Part shown: one piece after another, positions 36,801 through 43,236 of the stretch
Layout of the letters: each line of letters starts with the position of its first letter
Position numbering within the stretch: the stretch's first letter is position 1
From: CAZBMD01 sp964493325
GTDB lineage: Bacteria; Babelota; Babeliae; Babelales; RVW-14
Assembly (NCBI GenBank): GCA_964493325.1
Contig: CAZBMD010000002.1
Location: 62,001 to 126,000, forward strand
DNA: 64,000 nt
Direction: 5' to 3'
Position numbers and translations under genes: made by a program
The notes under the pieces: model-generated
What the model saw: the letters and a program-made list of their open reading frames with translations, nothing else
Told to the model about the DNA's origin: nothing
Databases searched by the model: none

Positions 36801-36910
36801 GTTTTGTATTTGGTTCGGGAGTTTCGATAAATGATCTGAATATCGAGATTATGCCTGGTGCAACGCTAGAACTTGTTTCTGGAATATTGGATTACGCAAA
36901 CGTTGATTAA
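33806..36910 (+). CDS. Secreted beta-helix-like protein with 32 eleven-residue repeats (paralog 3 of 3)
   Basis: The 1034-residue protein has a signal peptide ending 'AQA' near residue 24. The beta-helix core aligns with the 31706 protein on both sides of an insert at residues 366-717. The insert consists of exactly 32 contiguous 11-residue units with the pattern N-[NL]-S-N-x-[LI]-L-x-x-x-x, for example NNSNALLFCCK, NLSNSLLFDSK and NLSNTILRLTA. One unit type repeatedly carries a CC pair. The flanking core resumes at 'QLQTIDHGPNDICVN'. The repeats may form a solenoid, a right-handed hendecad helix or a stalk. The RBS (AAGGAGAG) is strong and a hairpin follows the stop. The function is unknown, possibly adhesion. 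Confidence 0.8.
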   Translation: MNIRIKYGGALILCLLFNFVAQAASINFDDKSGTFKIGGASTLKIVSSPLTINAGTLKKSVTANIVGEVVFSNDNCLSRQSVTNNQLSKILLRGDDGYIGDPSAIINGIGVSNKRNRLEGSVVLNSPVTLQDLNTTLTLAIQNVFNQNIRLNNGSVALEDGFTFADDVCFTGSGKVNLHGHRLTFGGTPLSWPDPILWQNASDFELHSKMTVTGLWLFSGNAQITGNGNILDLTNGGSLWIKSGSTLYLADIKLKGLGTGRIVFESETSQLKLSQVEIEMDSNHTITIGGVYVEGPTTIVTKDKSFTLSTLGSMTVDGVSLYYDNGSLPFQLGILPSILSDPNSTFIARLNGGTIKNSANQELIKATSDALLRLTTNNSNALLFCCKNLSNSLLFDSKNLSNTILRLTANNSNALLSGIKHNSDALLRLTTNNSNALLFCCKNLSNSLLFDSKNLSNTILRLTANNSNALLSGIKHNSDALLRLTTNNSNALLFCCKNLSNSLLFDSKNLSNTILRLTANNSNALLSGIKHNSDALLRLTTNNSNALLFCCKNLSNSLLFDSKNLSNTILYFNKNLSNTILRLTTNNSNALLFCCKNLSNSLLSNNKNLSNAILRLTTNNSNALLFCCKNLSNSLLFVNKNLSNTILYLNKNLSNTILRLTSNNSNALLFCCKNLSNSLLFVNKNLSNTILYLNKNLSNTILYLHKNDSNAILWLDKQLQTIDHGPNDICVNTSTTNLRYDVYLSEDHKMQFKVDTVLNGSGHAIYFARKTAGVMILDPGVNVILENVVLRNFDDASIEFGAGADILFGRNTKIELADCQSMSFPWRFAGNTIIYGDGNVLTLGAQDIGILQSGRLTLQDVILDGVADNNIRCIGDDASLMFKKSVLHLSDDFTFTAGSIQFVEEVILTGGKSFIYQTTRASTIASYATLILDKGMIFSYEPASANKDLLGMQDKTARIFLDGCTLNASTTGMRLQNGTLCIDHKNFLTNAGASSISEGFVFGSGVSINDLNIEIMPGATLELVSGILDYANVD
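34901..35956 (+). repeat. In-frame array of 32 x 33-bp repeats
   Basis: Thirty-two consecutive 33-bp units, without spacers, encode the 11-residue repeats of the 33806 protein. No unit breaks the reading frame. Units 2-6, 7-11 and 12-16 form a higher-order 165-bp block (34934-35098, 35099-35263, 35264-35428) that is almost identical at the DNA level. This indicates recent tandem duplication and potential copy-number variation between strains. Confidence 0.95.
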
Positions 36911-36939
36911 GTTGAATTGTATTGTCTGAGTTATTAATG

Positions 36940-36971
36940 AAAATGGCGGGAGCAAAAGCTCCCGCCATTTC
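36940..36971. terminator. Bidirectional hairpin between the repeat protein and ankyrin gene
   Basis: AAATGGCGGGAGC / GCTCCCGCCATTT is a perfect 13-bp stem with a four-A loop, between two convergent genes. T runs on either side are short, so it may stabilise 3' ends as much as terminate. Confidence 0.7.
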
Positions 36972-36982
36972 TACGTTAGAAT

Positions 36983-38737
36983 TTATTCTTCATCTTCATC
37001 CATTATATCTTCATCTTCGTCTTGCATTTCATCTTGGTACCATGTTCTCATCTTCAAATACCATGCTGCATCAAGTATCCCCACATTTCGGAATATCGCA
37101 GGGAGAGTATTATTGGCGATTTCCCACTTGTTTATGATCTTGTTTGCTGCCTTAGTATTCATACTGTCAGGGAGCAGTGTTTTATAGGCTTTAGTACAGG
37201 CATCTTTAATATCCTCTTTTGAACAATTTTTTAGAGCGTAGTTGCCAATTGCGTTTAGCGTTTCTTGTTCGGTATGATTAAGCGTGAGCTCGAATTGATT
37301 GTATAAAGCTTGCTCAAGGGCACTTGTATCTTCGCGATTCTTGATAATAATATCAGGATGGAGTTTTAAGAGTTTTTGAATGAAGTATGTATTCATCAAA
37401 TTAAGAGCAAGATGAAGAGGAGTATTGCCTTTGTCATTTTGAATGTTAATATTTGGGTTGATTTGTAAAATAGCATCAAGCATGTCAGCGATGTCTGGAC
37501 GGTTGCCCCATAAACCTGAAAGTTCATGCAACAGGGTATTACCTTCTCTGCGCTGTTTATTTATTGAGCCTAAAAGATCGTCACGGAAATAGTGAATTAT
37601 CATAAAAAAAGAATCTTGATCAAGACCTAACGCTGCGCATGATTGTAAAAAACCAATGGAGATTCCTGGAATACACTCAGTTTTTTTAGTGAGTAACTCG
37701 TGGTTGTTTTTAATAAGTTCTTTTAATTGTGAGCCTTTTTCTGTTGTATCAATATAGGTATTATTAAAGAGTTCTTTAATTTCATTAACTACGTCAAAAA
37801 CTTTTTTCTGTTGTTTACTTAGTCCATTGGGGAACATATTTCTTGTTATCTGTTCGAAGAAAGTATCGTCGGCAAAAGTTTCAGAAAGAAAAGTAGAATC
37901 AACAGAATTATTTGCACAAGCATCAAAAAAAATTATTTGATTGAGAGATGGGTCCTCAAAATTGATACTTTTTTCAATTATTGTTTTTTTTGCATCCATA
38001 AAAGTTTCAGGGAAACAAATGAGTGGGGATTTTTGGGGGTGAAATTCTCTATGTTGGAGTGAGTCTAAAATATTTTTGTAAGACAGAGATGGCGATTGGT
38101 CATTCTGATAAAATTTATTCTGCAGGTGTTTTTCTAAAGCTTCGATGCCTCTTTTATTTGCATATTTGAAGGCAAATTCAAGAGCCTCATCGACAATCTC
38201 TTTTAAAGGGTTGGACATAAGAGTCCATGAAACTGCTGTAGAATTATTTTTTCTAATTGCTGTATGAAGTGCTGTTTCACCTTTATTGTCATATAGATTT
38301 ACATCAAGGGTGGATAAGCAAAGGTTTCCGATGGTCCTAACAAGTGTATTGTTATTGGAATCAATTGCCAGTTGAAAAAGGGTTTTTCCAGAGTCTGGGT
38401 GTTGAACATTGCAGAAATTTTTAATGATAGTTAACGTCTCTAGATTCTCGAAACTCAACGTGATATGGTTGTATGCAAGCCAATTCATGTTTTTTAGATA
38501 GTTGTTCTTCTGATAATCTCTATGTTCATCAGGAATGTTGATTATTGATAGCTTATTCAAGATGGACTCTTCGTTTGCACTCAGATCATCACTTGTTGAG
38601 TGGCTCGTTAGTTCTACATCATTTTCCTGGATAATAATATTATTGTTCATGCCATGAATTATGGTTGTAAAAAAAGTCAGATAGAAAAATGCTGAATAAA
38701 ATAGCGACAAATTAATGTAATTTTTAAACAGAGACAT
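36983..38737 (-). CDS. Secreted or membrane-anchored ankyrin-repeat protein
   Basis: I start this 584-residue protein at the ATG at 38737, which has AGGAG four bases upstream and a near-consensus promoter further up. It gives a signal-peptide-like N-terminus (LFKNYINLSLFYSAFFYLTF). A longer frame to 38974 lacks these signals. Ankyrin-like repeats are clear around 'DNKGETALHTAIRKNNS' and, near the C-terminus, 'NDKGNTPLHLALNLMNTYFI' and 'NREDTSALEQALYN'. The middle (~190-440) is helical and unrecognised. The C-terminus is strongly acidic (DEDEDIMDEDEE). Secreted ankyrin proteins of host-associated bacteria often act on host proteins; here that is inference. Confidence 0.82.
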   Translation of the reverse strand: MSLFKNYINLSLFYSAFFYLTFFTTIIHGMNNNIIIQENDVELTSHSTSDDLSANEESILNKLSIINIPDEHRDYQKNNYLKNMNWLAYNHITLSFENLETLTIIKNFCNVQHPDSGKTLFQLAIDSNNNTLVRTIGNLCLSTLDVNLYDNKGETALHTAIRKNNSTAVSWTLMSNPLKEIVDEALEFAFKYANKRGIEALEKHLQNKFYQNDQSPSLSYKNILDSLQHREFHPQKSPLICFPETFMDAKKTIIEKSINFEDPSLNQIIFFDACANNSVDSTFLSETFADDTFFEQITRNMFPNGLSKQQKKVFDVVNEIKELFNNTYIDTTEKGSQLKELIKNNHELLTKKTECIPGISIGFLQSCAALGLDQDSFFMIIHYFRDDLLGSINKQRREGNTLLHELSGLWGNRPDIADMLDAILQINPNINIQNDKGNTPLHLALNLMNTYFIQKLLKLHPDIIIKNREDTSALEQALYNQFELTLNHTEQETLNAIGNYALKNCSKEDIKDACTKAYKTLLPDSMNTKAANKIINKWEIANNTLPAIFRNVGILDAAWYLKMRTWYQDEMQDEDEDIMDEDEE

Positions 38738-38778
38738 AAAACTCCTATAAAATTTTATTGAGGTAAAACCGGAGAGTA

Positions 38779-38806
38779 ATTGTACAACTTGAATACAACC
38801 TGTCAA
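38779..38806 (-). promoter_or_regulatory. Strong promoter for the ankyrin gene
   Basis: On the minus strand there is a perfect -35 TTGACA (38801-38806), a 16-base spacer, and TACAAT (38779-38784). Transcription would start near 38772, about 35 bases before the chosen ATG. This is the best promoter match I found in the window. Confidence 0.75.
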
Positions 38807-39013
38807 ATGTCTTATTGCAAAATAGTTTATTTTAGTGATGGCTGTCGCATAGTTGTGTTCTGCTGATGTATCTAAGCTTGGAAATGGGGTAAAGAAGGTC
38901 ATAAGATCAACCCGATGTTCAATTATCATGAGATGATTGACTTGTAATTTTTTGTCACAGCATACTGAGCTCATGAATTGTTCTTAAACGCTCTGCATAA
39001 AGGGGCATTATCA

Positions 39014-40414
39014 ATGTGGCGAAAATACGTGGGCCTTGGGCCTCAGAATCTTTTTGTTTTCAAGGATTATCAAACAAAAAAGTGTTTTGGTCGTACAAAA
39101 AAAAGTTTTATCTTGGTGTTGGGAATAACAACGCTTCTCGCAATGTTATTCATACAGCGGGGATCTTCTGCCGATCAAAATGTTGCATCAGCACCAGGAG
39201 TTCAAGTTGTAGTCCCTCAACTACCGGTAGCGGTTGCTCCCGTTGTACAACAACTTTCTTCAGTGCAAGGTGGTGCTCAGCCGGCGCAAGCAACCGTGCA
39301 AATAGCTCCCGGCCTTGTACCAACAAAGATGGTTGCAAATAAAGTTGAGATTCCCATTTGCGTTTCAGCTTCGCGTAAAGGCGAGCATAGTATCATTGGC
39401 TCACATCTTTTTGACGGCCTTAATCTTTTTTTTAACAAGATGAGCCAAGACAACGGTCAGGCAAAATTTGTTGTTCGTGTTTACGATGCTGATAATGAAT
39501 CAGATCAAATTAAAGCAAAAGATACTATTATTAAACTCAGTGCAAATTCACCTATTTTTATGAATTTGGTTGGTGGTGCAAATTTTAGTGCAGTGCTGCC
39601 AACGATCCAGTCAAAAAAACTTGCGATGTTGTTTCCCATTGGTTGTAGTGACGGGTACAGAATAAATCCACCACGTGAAACCATTTATTTTAGACCTCCG
39701 TACGAAGCCGAGATGGAAGCGCTCGTTGCTTACGTGGTCAAGCGGTTGAAGAAAAAAAAGATTGCTATTCTTCATGAAGACGGTGATTGGGGTGAGTCGC
39801 TTTGTAGCAAGCTTAAAGGCGTGATGCAAAAATATCAGATCAAACCTGTCGAAGTTGCAGTCTATCCCAATGGCACCGTCAACGTTGCGCAAGCGGTTGA
39901 TGCCATCTCAAAAAAATTTCCATCAGTTGTTTTTTGTCTTGCAACAGCACGAGCTGCCTCAGCCTTTGTTCGCCTTGCCATCAACAAGGGGCTTTATCGA
40001 TCAGTTTTTGTTGGAACCTCTGAGCTTGTTGCTATTCAATCGGTTCTACGTAATTTGCGTGGGGTGGATATCATTACCTCTGCTATTGTGCCCGATCCTC
40101 TAAAAAGCCAACTACCCATTGCAAAAGAATTTCGTGATAACATGCAAAAATATCTTTCAAATTATCAAATTAGCACATTTTATTTTGAAGGATATTTGAG
40201 CGGAGCATTGCTCTGTGAAGCGCTCAAAGTTGCAGCTCAACCGATAACGACAGATAGCCTCATGACTGTTTTTGAAAATTTGAAAGCGGTTGACTTAGGA
40301 GGTTTTAAAGTTGCATTTGACCACGCGACGCGAACATTTTCGCGGCAGGTGTGGATTAATCTTGGTAATGATAGTGAATTTATTCCAGCAGAAGAGATTT
40401 TAAACAATGAATAA
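39014..40414 (+). CDS. Membrane-tethered periplasmic-binding-protein-type receptor (LivK/ANF-receptor fold)
   Basis: The 466-residue protein starts at ATG 39014 (AGGGG eight bases upstream; a TTG at 38978 lacks a site). Residues 1-31 are a basic cytoplasmic tail and 32-48 a single membrane helix. Residues ~58-108 form a Val/Pro/Gln-rich linker, and ~111-455 a type I periplasmic-binding fold of the Leu/Ile/Val-binding group. Typical stretches are 'IIGSHLFDGLNLFFNKMS', 'VYDADNESDQIKAKDTI', 'IAILHEDGDWGE' and 'YFEGYLSGALLCEALK'. Members bind amino acids or similar small ligands. It is anchored rather than free, no ABC permease or ATPase lies nearby, and it overlaps the ion-channel gene by eight bases. 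A receptor role is therefore likelier than transport. Confidence 0.85.
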   Translation: MWRKYVGLGPQNLFVFKDYQTKKCFGRTKKSFILVLGITTLLAMLFIQRGSSADQNVASAPGVQVVVPQLPVAVAPVVQQLSSVQGGAQPAQATVQIAPGLVPTKMVANKVEIPICVSASRKGEHSIIGSHLFDGLNLFFNKMSQDNGQAKFVVRVYDADNESDQIKAKDTIIKLSANSPIFMNLVGGANFSAVLPTIQSKKLAMLFPIGCSDGYRINPPRETIYFRPPYEAEMEALVAYVVKRLKKKKIAILHEDGDWGESLCSKLKGVMQKYQIKPVEVAVYPNGTVNVAQAVDAISKKFPSVVFCLATARAASAFVRLAINKGLYRSVFVGTSELVAIQSVLRNLRGVDIITSAIVPDPLKSQLPIAKEFRDNMQKYLSNYQISTFYFEGYLSGALLCEALKVAAQPITTDSLMTVFENLKAVDLGGFKVAFDHATRTFSRQVWINLGNDSEFIPAEEILNNE

Positions 40415-41504
40415 TTTTTCTTTAAAAAATATATTTGATATTACCAGTGTACGTGTAAAATTTATAATTATTACTTGTACTACGTTGTATCTAGGGATTT
40501 TGCTCAATTACGTTTCATCCCGTTTTGATAGTTCTGATCCAATTCCTGCAATCGAATCGACGATGGAAAAGCTTAAACAGGCACGTATCTCAACAGTGCG
40601 CATTCGTACCGGCCTTTTTATAAAAAATATTCCCGTGTTTGATGAGATCAAAAATTTATTCACCCTTGATGCCATCGTCTGGTTTGATTTTAGTCCAGAA
40701 GAAATTATGCTCGAGACTGTTGAAAAATTTTCTTTTGATAATGGTAAAATTTTATACAAATCTGCACCTGATATAAAACTTGCAAACGGACGCGTTTTTG
40801 TAAAATACCAAGTGCTTTGTGAGCTCAAGACCGATTTGCGTCATTACAAGTTTCCTTTTGATGACCATAGGCTTTCAATTGTTCTTTCCAATGATTTTGT
40901 TACGCCTGATGAGATGCAGTTTTTAGTTGATCGGTCTTCATTTGAAATTTCGCCAAATACGTTTGTTTCGAATTGGCGAATTTATGATTCAAATGTTAAC
41001 TTTGGCTTCTCGTATCAAGTTTTGGATAAAGTTGATAAAACATCAATCACATCACCCAAAGCGCTTTTCATGATCAATTTTGCCAAGGCAAGTATGCGCA
41101 AAACGCTTATTATCTTCATTCCACTGTTTGCTGCAATCTTTTTGTCTTTGTTTTCTTTTCTCATGAATATCGGCAATGCATTTGGTAAATTTAGTATCTC
41201 TGCATCAGCAGTTTCCGCACTTCTTGGTTATCGATTTGTTATCGAAACAATGATGCCAACGGTTGGATATTTTACAACGACTGATGAGATTTATCTCTTT
41301 CTTTTGGCTCTTGCGTTTTGCTGTTTTATTTTTCAAATCCTTCTACCTCGGCCACTTTTGGTTGTGTTGGAGAAGAAGGATGGAAAAGCAAAAATTGAAG
41401 ATATCGATGATCTTAAAGTGATGCTTGAAAAAATAAATAGTGGTGTGTTTCTTGTCGTGGTCGCCTTGCTTTTGACACTTGTTAGTTATATACTCCTAAA
41501 ATAA
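40407..41504 (+). CDS. Pentameric ligand-gated ion-channel homologue (Cys-loop superfamily, prokaryotic type)
   Basis: The 365-residue protein has an N-terminal signal anchor (19-36), an extracytoplasmic beta-rich domain (~45-228) and four membrane helices (about 233-253, 262-280, 293-313, 346-364). The extracellular part shows channel-family landmarks: 'RTGLFIKNIPVFDEIKNLF', 'LDAIVWFDF' and the loop 'LRHYKFPFDDHRLSIVL' with FPFD at 149-152. As in other bacterial members, no Cys-loop disulphide is seen. 'ETMMPTVGYFTTTDEIYLF' between helices 2 and 3 matches the conserved 'LP..Y.T..D' region. It overlaps the upstream receptor gene by eight bases, suggesting the two work together. Gating and ion selectivity cannot be read from the sequence. 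Confidence 0.75.
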   Translation: MNNFSLKNIFDITSVRVKFIIITCTTLYLGILLNYVSSRFDSSDPIPAIESTMEKLKQARISTVRIRTGLFIKNIPVFDEIKNLFTLDAIVWFDFSPEEIMLETVEKFSFDNGKILYKSAPDIKLANGRVFVKYQVLCELKTDLRHYKFPFDDHRLSIVLSNDFVTPDEMQFLVDRSSFEISPNTFVSNWRIYDSNVNFGFSYQVLDKVDKTSITSPKALFMINFAKASMRKTLIIFIPLFAAIFLSLFSFLMNIGNAFGKFSISASAVSALLGYRFVIETMMPTVGYFTTTDEIYLFLLALAFCCFIFQILLPRPLLVVLEKKDGKAKIEDIDDLKVMLEKINSGVFLVVVALLLTLVSYILLK

Positions 41505-41550
41505 AAGGTAGAAATGTCTGTGTTTTAAAGCACAGAGAGGGGAGTGTTTG

Positions 41551-43152
41551 ATGAAAAGCCATCGATCAAGGAAGCACAATCGTTTTCTGGCGGTGCTCAA
41601 GGTGAGCGCTCTGTCTTGCTGTTTATTTCTTTTACTTCTTACTGTTGGTCTTTTTTTTGCGCCCAAGCCTTTTTATCATGAGGGCTTTAAAAATTTAACT
41701 GATATCAGTAAATATGCAGCATCGCTTGATGAGCTGACTAAGATGGATTCTGATAACGCTGTCAAACCAGATTTTTCAACTTTCTACAAGCGCTATCAAT
41801 CAACTGTTTCAAAAAATATCAAAGAAAAAGTTTTGTGTCTGCTTAATAAAGTGCACCTTGTTAAAGCGCCCGTTTTTAGCGCAAGTTTTTTTAAGTCTAT
41901 GCTGGATAATCTTAATAAAACACGTGAGGGCAAGGGATACAAAGGCCCGATTGCCAACAAAATTACTGCAACGGCATCGTCAAAGTTTGTTGTCTGGGGT
42001 GATTTGCAGGGAGCGTTTCATTCATTGGTAAGAAGTCTTGGCAAGCTTAAGGATCTTGGAATAATCAACGAAGATTTAAAGATTTTAAATCAAGACCACT
42101 TTTTTATTTTTCTTGGCAACGTACCCAATCGCTCCCCTTTTAGTATGGAAACGCTTGGTCTTGTCATGCGCTTGATGCAGGTAAATCCTGATCAGGTGCT
42201 TTACTTGAAGGGTAGTCACGAGACTGATGATTACTGGCAAGAGCATACGCTCAAAACAGAATTAAAGCTTAGAGCCTCGCACCTCTCATCTGCGAAAATA
42301 ACTATTGAAGCTGAGATGTCCAAATTTTTTGAATCACTCCCAACGATTATCTTTCTTGCAGGGTTACAAAATAATGAGTTTGTTCGCATGGCGTATAGCT
42401 CGCGCACCTCGCTGCCTGATGCTCCATTTGCTAAATTTTTAACGACTAAGCATCCTGAAAAAGTTGCGTTGCTCACGTGGACCGGTAAGACGCCTCCAGC
42501 TGAAGCAGCTGCTCAGCCTTTTACAATCAAGGCAGTGGTTAAAATTGAGAAGAAACGAGAAACCTATCAACAATCAGATGGTTTGCGATTAATGCCTGCA
42601 GACATGGGAGCAACCTCGTGGACGATGCTTTCTGCTCCAACGCTAGCAGCAGAGATGGGATTTAAATTTTTCAACGATACGTTCTCAGTCATTGACGCTG
42701 CTGAAAAAATGGATGATTGGAAAATAACGATCTACTATCAAGATCGTCGGCAAAAATCAGGATATTTAACAAAACAATTTTATTTGACCAGTGGCCTTGA
42801 TGGTGCAGTAGCTCGTCCTGTTGCAGGAGCTTTTCCTGCTCCAACGCAGTCAGCGCAACAAGCGGTGCCTGTGGTCCCTCAATCTCAGCCGTCAGCTGTG
42901 TTGCCTGTGCAGACCGTGGCAACCTCAACGGTTCCTGTAGCCGTCACGCCTCAATCTCAAGTTGTTCAGCAAAATCCCTCAGCAGTTGTTCAACAGGTAT
43001 CTGTACAGCCAGTTGCGCAGGTGCCGATTCAGCAATCAGTTGTTATCCCGCAAAATGTACAACCAGTAACGCAATCATCACAAGTTTCTTCTGGTGGTGC
43101 TCCAGTTGTGCAAAATCAACCAGTGGCAGAAGTCCAGGCTCCAAGGCCTTAA
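41551..43152 (+). CDS. Membrane-anchored, degenerate calcineurin-like phosphoesterase with Pro/Val/Gln-rich tail
   Basis: The 533-residue protein has a basic N-terminus and one membrane helix (~18-36). The domain at ~135-400 resembles PP1/PP2A-type metallophosphoesterases, but the metal motifs are altered: GDLQG (150-154) for GDxHG, 'FLGNVPNRSP' (188-196) for GDxVDRGP, and GSHE (221-224) for GNHE. At least three ligand positions (Q153, N190, S222) are changed, so it may be a pseudo-enzyme or use another metal set. Residues ~425-533 are a Pro/Val/Gln/Ser tail like the linker of the 39014 protein. GGGGAG six bases upstream supports ATG 41551. It follows the channel gene after 46 bases without a terminator. 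Confidence 0.7.
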   Translation: MKSHRSRKHNRFLAVLKVSALSCCLFLLLLTVGLFFAPKPFYHEGFKNLTDISKYAASLDELTKMDSDNAVKPDFSTFYKRYQSTVSKNIKEKVLCLLNKVHLVKAPVFSASFFKSMLDNLNKTREGKGYKGPIANKITATASSKFVVWGDLQGAFHSLVRSLGKLKDLGIINEDLKILNQDHFFIFLGNVPNRSPFSMETLGLVMRLMQVNPDQVLYLKGSHETDDYWQEHTLKTELKLRASHLSSAKITIEAEMSKFFESLPTIIFLAGLQNNEFVRMAYSSRTSLPDAPFAKFLTTKHPEKVALLTWTGKTPPAEAAAQPFTIKAVVKIEKKRETYQQSDGLRLMPADMGATSWTMLSAPTLAAEMGFKFFNDTFSVIDAAEKMDDWKITIYYQDRRQKSGYLTKQFYLTSGLDGAVARPVAGAFPAPTQSAQQAVPVVPQSQPSAVLPVQTVATSTVPVAVTPQSQVVQQNPSAVVQQVSVQPVAQVPIQQSVVIPQNVQPVTQSSQVSSGGAPVVQNQPVAEVQAPRP

Positions 43153-43236
43153 TCGCAGGTTTAGCACTAATTATAGGGAGCGGTAGTTGTAAAAAAATAA
43201 TGAGTGGTAAAATTGTAAAAAAGAAGGAGAGAGTTA

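Noticed and set aside
36922..37222. Short plus-strand frames opposite the ankyrin gene
   Set aside because: They are antisense shadows of the ankyrin gene 3' end without ribosome-binding sites or recognisable products.
39014..40414. ABC-transporter substrate-binding protein
   Set aside because: The fold fits, but there is no permease or ATPase gene nearby, the protein is membrane-anchored, and it overlaps a channel gene.
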